NCBI GenBank assembly: GCA_963573385.1
Contig: CAUYLG010009076.1
Span: 39,351-103,350 of the forward strand
From: Cacajao melanocephalus
Lineage: Eukaryota > Chordata > Mammalia > Primates > Pitheciidae
Length of the DNA: 64,000 nucleotides
Direction of reading: 5' to 3'
The notes under the pieces were generated by a model. The model did not search any database. It had not been told where the DNA came from and saw nothing but the letters and a program-made list of their open reading frames with translations. Shown here piece by piece: positions 36,111-47,649 of this stretch. A program made the position numbers and the translations under genes. Positions within the stretch are counted from its first letter, which is position 1; each line of letters starts with the position of its first letter.

Positions 36111-37129
36111 AAGTGAGCACCAGATTGACATTTCAGAAAATTGTGTGGACAACGAAATGAGTGGAGACGGTTCTGTTGCTATATTTTCCTCTAGCATGGA
36201 GGTTCTCTGAAGCTGTGCCCTGTGCCCGCACAGCTTGTAAAGGACAAAAGGAGCCCAAGTCTAAATCTTAGTCCCCATACCATACCCACCACCATTCAGA
36301 AATATGAGGCTTAGGACAGAGACACGCACCAGCCTGGACCTCACAGTTCCCACCCACATAGAGGACCAGCAGGTGCCAGACCTCGCAGCATTGGATGGCC
36401 AGGAAAGCACCCAGTCAGAAGCTGCATGAGTTAGGAAGCCAAGATGGTGCCTTAACTGCATTCTAGTGTCCTCCCCTGGAACATTTACAACTTTCAACTG
36501 CCTGGTGTGACTGAAGAAATGAATGCCTTGAAACAGGGAGCTGACTAGGCTGTAGGTTCAGCACTGTTATCCCAAACCCAAATCCCAGCCATGTGACTGC
36601 TTGCCTGCCACGTGGCGCTCAGCTGGGTGGCTCCAAGCCCAGCCAGGGCTGCCCTAGTGAAGAATGTCCCCCTGCTGAGAAGGCCAGAAAGGGCCGCCAA
36701 CAAGCCCTGCCACTCCCCATAACCAGCCAACCTCCGGAAGCTGCCAGGACAGGCAAGCCCAGTACAGCTTCCAGTTGTCTGCTCCTTCTACCATCAACAA
36801 TGATGATGTGTACAGCAAGGCAACATTTTTTTCTTTTTGTAAAGAATGATCCTTGTTTGCCCTAACCTGGTTGTGAGTGCTTACCTTTTGCTGCTGGTTT
36901 GGAGATCATTGCAATTTGCCTTGTCTTCAAGAGGTGTCCATGTAGGTTATGTGCAGTCCTAGTTTATACCAAAACGATCATTTGCAATGGAAACCGTTAG
37001 GGCCAGATTGTTGCCTGATTTTAACCTGAGGACAGGATTTTTATGTATGCCAAAGCAGACAAAGAGAGTCAAGCCATGTGTGATCTCACTGGAGACACAC
37101 AATTAAACTTCCTTGTGGTGCTGCAAACA
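36111..37129. other. Unclassified unique sequence
   Basis: No repeat or gene recognised. Confidence 0.4.
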
Positions 37130-37285
37130 GATGCTAAATATGCAGTCACAGGGCCTGGATGTGAGTCTCCTCCCTCTGCCCTGCATGGGACCATGAGCAG
37201 GCTGCTGACCTCTACATCAGAGGATATCGTGTCCTCTGATGATAATACAGTGGTACCCTCTGCCACCACTTGGGAGCTTATGAAA
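37130..37285 (+). mobile_element. MIR-like SINE fragment, sense
   Basis: 'agtcacagggcctggatgtg' and 'atgagcaggctgctgacctc' followed by 'gatgataatacagtgg' resemble a sense MIR. It lies inside the 182-codon frame 37043-37591, which argues against that frame being a gene. Confidence 0.4.
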
Positions 37286-38000
37286 ATAAAGAAAGAAAAA
37301 GCTTCCATTTCCATGTGCACCTCCACCTACTTTCAAAACTGTTTTTGTGACAGTCTGCAAATGAAGGAAACATACACAGTAAGACTTCCTAGAGAAAGAA
37401 AAGATCCAGTGATATGCAGAGGGAGGATGAAAGGCTTGAATTATACCCACACTCTCTCGGCTGACAGAGCGGCAGGTAAACATTCAGAAGTTCTGATGAG
37501 AGAGAAAATGAATTTTGCGTGTATCTGGTGGCTGGTACTGCTGCTCAAAAGGAAACCAGGTGATGGATCGCCCATCTCGAACCAAAGGTAGCATTTTGAT
37601 TGCTATATGTCTTTTGAAAAACAGCGTGACACGTGTATCAGGAGAAAAAAGGGAAGTCTACTCCCACTCTCAAGTATCTGTCTGAATGAAACAGTCTCAG
37701 AGAATAAAAAGCTACATAAAAAAGCTCTGCAACTGCTTCCAAAAGTAGTCCAATAATAGTAAACCATTAAAGTAAATGTGTATATATACACACACACATA
37801 CACACACACACTCAGTGAAATATTGTCTGGTAATTAAAATCACCAAGAAAACATGGAGAAATATTTGTAACCATAGTAAGTGAAAGCAAATGCAAAAGGA
37901 TATGTAAGATGATGAGGGCAGGGTAGCATGTTTTCACAGAGAGAGAGATGGTGGAAGGGCACTGGTTAACCTCTAAGCATAATCCTGTTATGCTGGTGAG

Positions 38001-38002
<2 letters not shown>
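37286..38002. other. Unclassified unique sequence
   Basis: Contains a mixed TA/CA microsatellite at 37776-37812. Otherwise no repeat recognised. Confidence 0.4.

Positions 38003-38044
<42 letters not shown>
38003..38044 (+). repeat. (GT)21 microsatellite
   Basis: Twenty-one uninterrupted GT units, the longest pure dinucleotide GT tract in the window. Likely polymorphic in length. Confidence 0.97.
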
Positions 38045-38045
<1 letters not shown>

Positions 38046-38349
38046 TTTTTCACAAAAAGAAATCTCAAATCTCAAATTGTTTTTGTAAACTCTTCTGTGG
38101 AGATAAATATCACAGAAATAATAGTTCATGCCTCTTAGATCTCTGTAGGCCTTTAACCTTGTATGAGGTATGCAGGTATCATTTCAATCTTTTTAATAGG
38201 TAGTTAGTATCGATGGGAGATGGGAGTAAGAGTTAAGACACTGAACAAAGCCCACAAAAGACTCTTGTGACCTTATCAGCCTTTGGCCACTATCCCACTG
38301 GCCATGGTCACTGGTTTTAAACCCAAGGAGTTCCCATGTCAGAGTGGAA

Positions 38350-38515
38350 GGCACACTCCGCTGGGAGTCTTGGGTTCAATGCCGCCTGACCTTGGCCAAT
38401 GTCACTGGCCAGCTGGGCCTCACTTCCTCATCTGCAAAACAAGTTGGTTGAGATCAACGAACTCTGAAGTCCTTCTTTCTTTAAGGTTCAGTGATTTTAT
38501 GATCCTCTAAATCTC
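38350..38515 (+). mobile_element. MIR SINE fragment, sense
   Basis: 'gggttcaatgccgcctgacc' 'aatgtcactggccagctggg' 'cctcacttcctcatctgcaa' follow the MIR core in order. Confidence 0.65.
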
Positions 38516-38594
38516 AACATGAATAAATTCCTTTTTGTATGTGAAAAACTCTGTAATGAAACATCTCTCCAATTTAAAAAACAATGCTTCTCAA

Positions 38595-38730
38595 AAGGCA
38601 GCACAGACTAACAGAAGAGTGCAGAATGCCAGGTTAGGCAGACAAAGGTTTGAATCCCGACTTGGTGCTTCCTGGATATTTACTCTTTCAGGAAATTATT
38701 TAATCTCTCTGTAATAGAAGATTAAATGTG
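38595..38730 (+). mobile_element. MIR SINE, sense
   Basis: 'aggtttgaatcccgacttgg' 'caggaaattatttaatctct' 'ctgtaatagaag' match the MIR core. A second sense MIR only about 100 bp from the previous one. Confidence 0.75.
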
Positions 38731-39105
38731 TTGACTTATGAAACTCAAGAGTGGTGCTGAGTAGAAACACCTGGTTAAAACAACATTCAAGCCATAAGTC
38801 AATTATATAGCAAAACAGATAAGTCTGAAAGCTTATATATGTCCAAAGACAGTAAGTATCAGACTTTTTGAGACAGTTCTAATTTCCCATACTCTGGTTG
38901 CCTGTTGTTCCCATAAGGACACACGTGTTGATTTCTGCATGGACAGTGTGGTCATAGTACACCTCATCATTCAACAGTGACTCAAGTTCCTCCTCAACCG
39001 AGAAGACTTCCTGATTTTGAAGAGTGGTCATAGTCCCCGCACTTTGCCTCCATGAGACAACACTCATGTGCGAAGCTCTTTACTGGGCTAGATTCTTGCC
39101 TGAGT
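38731..39105. other. Unclassified unique sequence
   Basis: No repeat or gene recognised. Confidence 0.4.
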
Positions 39106-39240
39106 TCTGTGTGGAGGTGGTCTGACAAAGACAGAGACTGCACGTTCTATTTCTGAGGCCTCAATATTTCACTGTGTGACCCTAGGAAAGTCACTCGCCT
39201 AGTTTGGGCTGTGGTTGCCTGGTGAGCCAACTGGTTTGGA
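39106..39240 (+). mobile_element. MIR SINE fragment, sense
   Basis: 'tttcactgtgtgaccctagg' 'aaagtcactcgcctagtttg' match the MIR core; the 3' part is degraded. Confidence 0.6.
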
Positions 39241-40564
39241 ATGAAATGAAGCCTGCAGCTTTCAAAAGTAACGCTCTTCTGTTAGCTACCTGCACTCTTT
39301 GTAAAGTCTCTCACTAAATGCTCTTCATTCTACCTTAATCCCTACAGGAAGTCATTTGGATCCAAGCCTCTGAGTTTAGAAGCAGCAGGGCTGGTGTCGC
39401 TGTGCATATCTGCCTCCTGTCGATGGAGGGTATGCACAGTACCAGCTTGGAGATCCCTCAGTGCTGTCTGGATTTAACCCAAGGGGCAATATTATCATCT
39501 GACCCCAAACAGAACAAGCCCCAGAAGATCGTCAATTTCCCTAAATCATTGGCTGGATACATGTTTAATGCGTTCTTGTCAACTCAAGAGTAAGACACAC
39601 AGTACCCTGGGTCAGGAAAAGGCAAGAGGACCCACGGGGGCGGAAGGGAGGTGAAGAAAGTGACACATTTGAAAGGTGTTTTTAAAAAAAATACTGCTTC
39701 TTTGTTAGAACTGGATCCAGAAGAATAAAAATTTAGGGGAGGGGACGATGTGGGGGTGATGAACTGCGGCGTTCTATTTCATTGAACACAGGCCTCTGAC
39801 AGGTTGTAAAAGCAGCATTTATTTCAGCAGGCAGCTAAGGACTCATTCACAAAGAGGCTACGCCCCTTCTTTTGCTGATGCTCTGGTGTACACAGAAAGG
39901 GTTCCCATCCTGGCTTGATAACTGGACACTGAAGGGGAATTTCCCTTCTAGTAAAGGTAGAGGTAGAGGAATCACAGAGGTACAAAACTTACCATTTGCC
40001 TTTCCCACAGTCTGGCTGGCCCCTCCCCAGAGGGCTCCCTCCCTTATCCTCCTGCACCCCCTCCCCTCAGCCAGCTGCTGATCCCTCTCTGTCTTTTCCC
40101 AGTATATGCTGCACAACTGCCTCTCTAGCCTGGACCCTCAGGCCTTCCTGAGAATTTGCATTGTAGCCTTTGCTTGCACCTGCTACACAGTCCCTCCCCT
40201 TTGCTCTCCTCTCAGGGGTCTGCCCTAACCCCCCTCCCACCCATGAGCAGATTCCCAGGCAGATGACTGCAGCACAGAATGAAAAACGCTTGTGGAAGCT
40301 GCCGTCCCCCTGCCCACCTGCCTTGTGCTGGCTTTTATGGGACGCTCCCTTGGAGCCCCTCCCTCACCTCCCCCTCTCTCTCTCCCAGGCCTCCTTCTTT
40401 CATCTGTTGTCCCTGGTTCCCAGGGTCTCCCTACTGTTTCTCTAATTTGTTTATTGATTTGGGGAATCAAATCACTTTTGTTCAGCAAAAGAAACAGTGT
40501 GGTGTCACAGAGGACGCATTCATGTGGCCTCAGAAAAGCTATATTATAGACTCTGGACATTGGG
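39241..40564. other. Unclassified unique sequence, locally pyrimidine-rich
   Basis: C- and T-rich at about 40010-40420, giving long proline/serine-rich frames on both strands (91-111 codons) that overlap one another and are not credible genes. It is not CpG-rich enough for an island. Confidence 0.45.
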
Positions 40565-40760
40565 GCTGAGAGGGTCCTCCAAGATCATCTCTTTCAAGCT
40601 TGTCACTTTAAAGATGTAACAGAGGCCAAGAGAGGCTGTGGGCCCCCTATACCCGGGCATCTGTGTGTCCTTAGGCTGTTGTTTTGCCTGAGTCTCAGTT
40701 TCCTCATCTGCCTGGCAACAGAAACAATGTGTTGAAATTTCAAAGAAAATCTTGACAATC
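40565..40760. repeat. Old MIR-like repeat fragments
   Basis: 'agagggtcctccaagatcat' with 'gaggccaagagaggctgtgg' reads as an antisense-like fragment. 'gtctcagtttcctcatctgc' at about 40693-40712 is the classic sense MIR phrase. The two parts conflict in orientation, so this may be two elements. Confidence 0.45.
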
Positions 40761-40819
40761 CCAATTGTGCTGGTTGACCAGAGCAGCAAATGGGTAATCC
40801 TGGCTGCAGCCTCATTCTC

Positions 40820-41230
40820 TTTTTTTTTTTTTAGTTGTACTTTAGTTTCTGGGGTACATGTGCAGATCATGCAGGATTGTTGCACAGGTACATACATGGC
40901 AATGTGGTTTACTGCCTCCATCCCCCCCGTCACCTATATCTGGCATTTCTCCCCATGTTATCTCTCCCCAACCTCCCCACCCCTCACTGTCCCCCACTTA
41001 ACCCACCCCAACAGACCCCAGTGTGTGATGCTCCCTGCCCTGTGTCCATGTGTTCTCATTGTTCAACACCCGCCTATAAGTGAGAACATGCAGTGTCTGA
41101 TTTTCTCTCATGCCAGTTTGCTGAGAATGATGGTTTCCAGTTTTATCCTTGTCCCTACAAAGGACACAAACTCATCATTTTTTATGACTGTGTAGTATTC
41201 CATGGTATATATGTGCCACATTTTCTCTAT
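40820..41230 (-). mobile_element. 5'-truncated L1 tail (L1-C), antisense
   Basis: A T-run at 40820-40831 is the reversed poly(A) tail. The 3' UTR and the final codons of ORF2 follow in antisense. The antisense frame 41108-41302 carries the ORF2 C-terminal words MWHIYTMEYYTVIK and FVGTRIKLETIILSKL. The element stops at about 41230 in the middle of ORF2, so it is a typical 5'-truncated insertion of about 410 bp. Its 3' UTR resembles that of L1-B at 63,774-64,000 (same 'gccagatatagg' type block), suggesting related subfamilies. Confidence 0.9.
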
Positions 41231-41609
41231 CACTCGCCCTGTGTCCTCCATGAGACACAAACTGGAAAGCCCTATATGCAGGAATAGCATCAGTGGTATC
41301 AAAAAAGCATGTCCAGAAAGCTTCAGATCTCTGCCACTTGCATATCTCTAGCCTCAAGACAATGACCAAAGTAAATCGTAGCCAAAGAGGAGACTAACAG
41401 GCTATGTCTCATTTGATAATTCAAATGTCTATCACCCATTTCTCCCTTCCTTGCCCCTGAAAAGTAGATACGGGCTGCCCTGTACAGCATCCTCTTCAAA
41501 TCTAACTTGCAGTTTCAAGTTCAGTTCAGAACTCCTGCTGGTAACTCACATCTCAAAGTCCTGAAGTCCAGATGGTTTTTGTCACACATTTTAATGTTAG
41601 ATTGTGTGT
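41231..41609. other. Unclassified unique sequence
   Basis: No repeat or gene recognised. Confidence 0.4.
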
Positions 41610-41740
41610 GGTCTAACTTTGTTTCCCCAACGAGAAGGTTCAATTCCTAATGGTGGGAACAATACTTTGCTCTATTACCCCTTAGTGCCCAAAACACGCT
41701 GGGAATATGATAAGAGCTTAGTAAAATATCAGGTACTTGA
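41610..41740 (+). mobile_element. LINE-2 (L2) 3' end fragment, sense
   Basis: 'ctctattaccccttagtgcc' 'caaaacacgctgggaatatg' then 'gagcttagtaaaatatcagg' matches the L2 3' terminal order. Diverged. Confidence 0.45.
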
Positions 41741-42720
41741 CTTCTGAATCAAGGAGAGAACAGGAATCTAAGTCTTCACTTAGTTCCTGGCACAGAATGT
41801 GTCAAGGCTAACAGCTACATATCTTCTCACTTAACCATTAAGGTCTGTTGTAGGAGGCAGTCTTCCCTGCCCCACAATATGCTTATGATAGTAGAGGGCG
41901 GGTACATAGCCAATGTTATGAGATTTCAATTGACACTAAGTACAGCTAAACAGGATTCAAGGACCTCAAATTCCACATACTTTATCTTCATAGCCACCTC
42001 TACACACCTGTCATTATGCTATTTCACCTACCAGCAAATGCTCCTTACCAAATTTGATTATCAATGTAAGCCAATTTTTAAAAACCTGTTCAGATTCTGA
42101 CATTCTGGAACACTATGAATAGCTGCACAAGTTGCGCAGTGCCCAACATCAGAGGTCACAGCGCAGACTGCAGCCAGCTTGCATCTATCTCTTCTCCAAA
42201 GCCTTAAAGATCACTGTTCATATGGATCCCTGATTCTTAAAAACACTTGTCCTTGTCATGTGAGGTTTTAATCAAACATTCAGTTAAATAGAGAGGAAAT
42301 TTTATTTAGTCTTGGCTTATCACTAGAAGCTCCTACTTCCTAGGCCACCTAAAATTTGCCATCATTTAGACTAACAGACAGTATGTCTGCTTTGCCAATT
42401 CTAGATGTGTAAGAAGCCATATATAATTTTTGCCCAATTTATTGTAATTAATTCAATTTTAAAAAATCAGCAGCACTCAACCTGGCCCTTGGATCTGGCC
42501 TTCTGTTTAATTTGCTGTCTGTTTTCTTTGGGCCAAAACTCTTCCTAACCCCACCCAGCAACCTCCATTTCTACCACGACTATCTTGCATCTAGTGCAAG
42601 TTTTACAGGAGGCAAGTTCTTGGTATATTTTTATACAACTCTGCAAATTCAATAAGCTAGAGGTAGTCTCTAGAAGATTATACTCTCTGTTCATGAGTGT
42701 GGTTCTCTGTACCAATCTTC
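41741..42720. other. Unclassified AT-rich unique sequence
   Basis: No repeat or gene recognised. Confidence 0.4.
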
Positions 42721-42890
42721 CCCCATCCCCCTACCCCCACTGGCCTAGATGCTCCTTCTCTACTCCTTCAGCCCTTGCCTCAGCTATAGGTCACATTCTC
42801 AGGTTATTTTTTGCCTGGCTTCTCCATTAGATTGTGGGTTTCTGGAGGGCAAGGGCCCTCATCCTTATTTATTATTATTTTCAGCCTATA
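42721..42890 (+). mobile_element. LINE-2 (L2) fragment, sense
   Basis: 'tccattagattgtgggtttc' 'tggagggcaagggccctcat' is the L2 'actagaatgtaagctcc...gagggcaggg' region. Confidence 0.5.
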
Positions 42891-42894
42891 GGAC

Positions 42895-42935
42895 TGGTTC
42901 TGTTCCCTGATTGACTGCATCAGGGAACAGAACCA
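42895..42935. repeat. Perfect 16-bp inverted repeat with 9-base loop
   Basis: Positions 42895-42910 are the exact reverse complement of 42920-42935, separated by nine bases. The stem is mixed in composition (half GC), so it is not a low-complexity artefact. It lies at the edge of an L2 fragment. There is no T-run after it and no enzyme-style terminator context in a mammal. At 41 bases it is too short for a microRNA precursor. Confidence 0.95.
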
Positions 42936-43084
42936 AAGGACCTGCAAATTCAGCCTGGCAGACAGGGCCGCCAGCACTTTTCTACCACCCCAGCAGATTC
43001 GGGGGTTCCAGGCTTATTTAACAACAGAAAACCCATCAGGGTTTCCATGTCCAGAAACAGATGTGGTCCATTAGTGTGTGAGCA

Positions 43085-43200
43085 TTCAGAGGAACCTGAG
43101 TGTCTGACTCAAGTCTTGCATCTGCAGCACTCAGGACAGTGCTTGGCACATTCTGCAGAATTACTATGTGTTTCTTGCATAAATTAATTACTGAATACAA
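43085..43200 (+). mobile_element. LINE-2 (L2) 3' end, sense
   Basis: 'gcagcactcaggacagtgct' 'tggcacattctgcagaatta' corresponds to the L2 terminal phrase 'gcctggcacatagtaggcgctcaa'-type wording in degraded form. It may belong to the same L2 as 42721-42890. Confidence 0.5.
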
Positions 43201-43269
43201 GCTGGATCCATCCTCATGTTCTCTGTCTTTCCTCAGAAGGCAAAGCTGTCTAAGTTTCCCTTTTTAATG

Positions 43270-43400
43270 ATGGCAAAATCATAGACATATAGAGCCTAGA
43301 TGGAATTGGGGAGCTGGTTCCAGCTTCTCATTTGCAGATGGTAACTCTGAGGTCCAAGATCTCACAGAAGGCACCCTGCTCCCAGTCTAGCACACACTCA
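43270..43400. repeat. Unassigned ancient repeat (MIR/L2-like)
   Basis: 'atagagcctagatggaattg' and 'gatggtaactctgaggtcca' 'agatctcacagaaggcaccc' look like the old repeat phrase set also glimpsed near 40575 and 46640. Confidence 0.35.
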
Positions 43401-43795
43401 GCTTTGTCACACTGTCACACTTTGCAGGAAATCCAAGCCTCAAGAGCTTGCAAGGCCAATGGCTGAGTGGGCTATTGGCTTCTTTCTTTCCACCCCTGTC
43501 CAGCACTTGTCTCCCCGTAATGAAGAAAAGTTTCCTTTAGGAAATTAAAAAAAGCGCCCTTCTTCTTCCCAGGAAACAGCCAGAAGTTTTTATACCTTCT
43601 CCCATGTAAAAATCTGGGGAGAAGCCATCATCATATGGTATCTTCCAAAGGTAATGCCTCCATTTCAAAGAAAGCCTGAAAGGACACAGCCACAGAATGG
43701 AGTGTTCAACTTCAATTTTGTTTGAGTGTAGGATATCAGTGTGAAAGACTCTCAGATAAACAGTTATAGACAATGTCACAAAGAAACTGCATCAG
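43401..43795. other. Unclassified unique sequence
   Basis: No repeat or gene recognised. Confidence 0.4.
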
Positions 43796-43926
43796 TTTCT
43801 TTCTTTCCCTTCCTTCCTTCCCTTCCTTCCTTCCCTTCCTTCCTTCCCTTCCTTTCTTCCCTTCCTTCCTTCCTTCCTTCCCTCCCTCCCTCCCTCCCTC
43901 CCTTCCTTCCTTCCTTCCTTCCTTCT
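43796..43926 (+). repeat. (TTCC)n polypyrimidine tract
   Basis: About 130 bases, all C or T except edge bases. It is made of TTCC units with CCCTTCC and TTTC variants and a central (CCCT)n block at about 43879-43901. The plus-strand frames of 71-99 codons here (SLPSFPSFLP-type) are repeat artefacts. Long homopyrimidine-homopurine mirror DNA of this kind can form triplex. Confidence 0.97.
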
Positions 43927-44758
43927 TGTGGACTTATACCTTCTTACCTTTTTACAGCCTATCTCCTCCTTGTTCTATGGATAACTAATGCTCAGAATGA
44001 ACATGTCACTGATGTGGCCACACCACAAAGAGACCTCTGAGGTCACCCATGGCTAATGCCACAGAAGAGACAATCTTGGCACCACGTCTGGCCTGTGAGG
44101 TTTTCACATCAAGGAAAACCTTGAAATAAGAGAAATCCCAGGCCTGCTGAAATGTAGCATTTTCCCTCTCTTTAGCCCTCCTCAAATTATAAATGCTAAG
44201 AAAATGCTGCCCCATAAGGTATCCTTTTCCGGCCTACATGTTGGCTTCATCCCAGTTCACATCTAGAAACTTGATTTTCAAGGTGTTGGCAGGAGGTAAT
44301 TCAGTGTGCAACTGGGGCAGAGACATCGGTGCTGCCACAGAACAGGAAACTCTCCCAGAGTCCACAGGAGAGAGGCAGAGATACCCAGCCAGGGCACCAA
44401 GAGATCCCTTTCACACTGCCCACATGGACAGCACTCTATGCCAAGCCAATGAGCAAAAATATCTCTCATTCCGTGATGAGGCGAATAAAAAATTATTGTT
44501 CATTTAATAAAATAGTGCAACCTACAAGTGCTTGAGAAAACATTTTTTCTTGCTCTCTTAAGGCTATTTTATGGCCCTGAAACTATTTTCTGGAGGTATC
44601 TATGAGCACTAAAAAATCAATCAGAATTACAAGCCAATCATAGATGGCCAAAGGGAAGCTGTGTATCATGAAAAACTGATTGAATTTGAAAAAACATAAA
44701 TTTATTCAAGTATTTGGGAATGACACCATTATCACTGTAGTACAGTCTTAATCTCTGC

Positions 44759-44759
<1 letters not shown>
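43927..44759. other. Unclassified unique sequence
   Basis: No repeat recognised. A 104-codon sense frame at 44193-44507 overlaps others and has no known domain. Confidence 0.4.

Positions 44760-44790
<31 letters not shown>
44760..44790 (+). repeat. (GT)15 microsatellite
   Basis: Pure GT dinucleotide run. Confidence 0.95.
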
Positions 44791-44793
<3 letters not shown>

Positions 44794-45446
44794 TGCACCC
44801 ATGCACCACGGGATAGGAGGACTGGGAGAACAGAGGCAGAGAGCCATGTCTGCGGGCACTTACATGCAGGTCTCCTCATGAAAGTCTCCTCGTCACAGCC
44901 CCATACAACACTGCCTCCACTTCTCTACAAGCCCCTAATTCTACAAACCCTGGGTATGCTGACGGGGCAGCTGCTTAGGCCACCCAGCAAGATGCTCCTG
45001 GGCCTCCTACATCTAATTTCTATGGGGAATGGGATCAAGCTGTTATTCTCTGGTGAATCTGCCAGCTGTCCTGCTCAGAAAAGGTCTCCAAAGCATGAAA
45101 AGCCAACTGCCTCCCTCCCCTGTCAGCACTCAGACCAGCCACCTCAAGAATGCTGATCTCTATGGGGGATCCCCAGCAACATGCCTCAACTTGGGGCCTT
45201 TCGCATACCCAGAGCCATGGCAGGCTTGTACTCCACACAGGCGCACGAGCAGCTGTGTTGTTTAACTCCTCCTCATGGTAGGGGAAGAAAGACCAATGTT
45301 GGCATTCAATGTGAACTCAAAAGTTTAACAGCAACTTTAAATAGCATTGCTTTCTACCCCCTTCATTCCTTAGCTCTGTTGGTATCTTCAGCAGTCAGAG
45401 TTCTACTTAGGAATGTATACTTCATATCCAGGCAGGTACAGGTTAG
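44791..45446. other. Unclassified unique sequence
   Basis: Frames of 78-131 codons overlap on both strands without recognisable domains. Confidence 0.4.
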
Positions 45447-45478
45447 TCATATAACTCTAACCTGTTAGAGTTACGTGA
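45447..45478. repeat. Imperfect 15-bp inverted repeat
   Basis: 45447-45461 pairs with 45464-45478 at 13 of 15 positions around a two-base centre; the innermost nine pairs (AACTCTAAC/GTTAGAGTT) are perfect. Confidence 0.85.
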
Positions 45479-45904
45479 CTCTAGAAGCAGAAGGGCAGAA
45501 AATGGTCACCCTTCCAGGAATCCCATTCCCTGTACTGCAGCCAGCGCAAACAATTTGCCAACCTGTAATTACTTTCATTGATATCTCCCTCCTTTGGCAA
45601 AGTATGTGGAGCAGTATGGCAGGGATACACATGACAAATAGTGTGTGTACACACAGGTGTGTGTGAGCACGTGTATGTGTATTCATTTCAACATCTCTGC
45701 CTGCATGAATGTTGAGAGAAGGATGGGTGGATAGATCAAGGTTGCATCCTGGTAAATGTTTTGCAAGGCTAGATTTGTTCTCTTCATAAGTAAATAAAGT
45801 ATGTTATGTTTTCAAATAATTTCAGATTTAAGGTCTGGTCTAAAACCTTATGGCAAGTTGTCTGCAAAAGACTCAAGAAGAATAAGCAATATAAATGTTC
45901 TCAA
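45479..45904. other. Unclassified unique sequence
   Basis: Degenerate GT-rich patch at 45641-45680. No gene recognised. Confidence 0.4.
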
Positions 45905-46005
45905 GAAGTCTGTGTCCAAGTCTTGACTCTGAGACCACCATGAGGTCTTGAGTGCCTCCCCTCTTAGAGTTTCAGCTTTCTAATCTGGAAAATGAGAAAA
46001 GTGTA
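45905..46005 (+). mobile_element. MIR-like SINE fragment, sense
   Basis: 'ccaagtcttgactctgagac' 'cttagagtttcagctttcta' 'atctggaaaatgagaaaagt' follow the MIR core and 3' half. Confidence 0.5.
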
Positions 46006-47649
46006 CCTTTACTGAGTCATGAACCTCTTTCAGAATCTTTTGAAATTTACATGATTCTCCCAAGAAAATGCACATGTTCGTATGTGGATATAATTCTGTA
46101 TGACATTCAAAGGAATTAATTACCTGAAGCCAATTTCTGGGTAAGGCAACATCCAGTGTCCCTTTAGGCTGGAGAAAATCTCTTTTTTAATATTTCTGAG
46201 CAAGAAAATTGGAGCCTGTGGGCTTCTGTTTCAACTTCTCTTTTCCTCATTCTCTCAACCCAATGATCTACATGGAAATTTACATTAAGCTCTGAAGCTC
46301 TCAAGTTCCAGAAACTACTTCTCAAACCCAAGTGACATGACATGATAAGGAACAAAAGACACTACAATAAGAATCTCCAGTCCCTAAATCAAACATCATT
46401 CACTGAGCTGTGGCAATGATCATCTGGAAAGCTTTGGGAATAGAATTCTCCTATGCTGTTTTGGGGGCTCCATTATCCAAATGCTACTTGAATCTGACTG
46501 TGAATGGACACCAGAAAACCATGAGGTAAGAGGCACTTTGCTTTCAGCCAATATTGTAAAGTTTCCATCCCATCATCTGTATTAAGGGGTTCTAGAGCAC
46601 TTTTCATTTTCTTCCTTAAAAATGACATAATGTTAGAGCTTAGAAGGCACCTTATACATTGTTTAGTTCAACTTTCCCAATGTTAGACAAGTGTTCAGGA
46701 AGGAGGGCATGCACCAGGTACAATTGAGACACAGATCCAGTTCTATCGATTCTTAAATCTTGATTTTTTTTTCCTTGTCCTTTGCTGCCTGTTTTGGAGA
46801 CCCCATATGAGAGAATAAAGCAGACTAAATAGGTTGGGAAGAGAGGGAAGGTAGGAATATTTTGTGAAATGAAGAGAAGGATACACAAGATAACAACTCC
46901 CCATTGCTTTACTTTCTAACAAATGCAGTGATCAAATCCACTAAATCCACAAGGACCTGCATAAAAATGAGAGAGAAAACAGTCCTTGCAGGGAGGCCAT
47001 AAGGACAATTTGCCTTTTGCAGGGCAGATGGGAGTAAGCCTGGAGAACGTGGTAGTCTCAACAGTAGCTATTCTGATGAGGCGTAGGGACCCTTGTTTTC
47101 TGCATTAGATTCTTTCCTAAAAATGGTTATTCTGAGTGTTTCGACTTCCTAATCTTCCTAACTTCTTACTGTCCACTGTCCCACAGGCTTCACAGTTTCT
47201 CATATACATTTTGGACTGATCTCCCATGAATCAGGCTTCCTAACACTTAGGTTTGAGTTTTCTCTGCTTCTTTCACCCCTTACTTCCCTCCCCAACCATT
47301 AGGTAATGAGCTGTGGCCAAGAAGACCAGAGCTCTTATTTAAAAGAACAACATCATCTGTACTGTGAGATTACATTAGGGACAAACTGCTTGACAGAGCC
47401 TCTTCCCTGGATCCAGAAAAACACTAAAGGCCATGGGTAACTTTTCAACTTGACTATTATAGTGTGGTTCCCCATACATCTCTTCCCCTCACAGTTTCAA
47501 GGAGTCTTTCAGGATTTCAGATTAATGTTCCTTTTAAATCCTAACGTCAAGAATCAAATATACACATTATTCTTCTCTGATACATGTATATCCAGACTGG
47601 GGGAATGAGAGTAATTTCTTGTTTTGAAATTGTTTTGGTTTTGAAATAG
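46006..47649. other. Unclassified unique sequence
   Basis: Mostly unique. A possible ancient repeat phrase ('tgttagagcttagaaggcac') at about 46631-46690. No gene recognised. Confidence 0.4.

Noticed and set aside
37043..37591. Sense open frame of 182 codons, the longest outside obvious L1
   Set aside because: It runs through a MIR-like fragment, has no recognisable domain, signal peptide or repeat structure, and lacks supporting exon signals. A frame of this size is possible by chance in 64 kb.
40010..40420. Possible CpG-island promoter in C-rich sequence
   Set aside because: The stretch is C- and T-rich, but CpG dinucleotides are few, and there is no downstream first-exon pattern.
43741..44040. 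99-codon frame with Ser-Leu-Pro-Ser-Phe repeats
   Set aside because: Product of the TTCC tract, not a protein.
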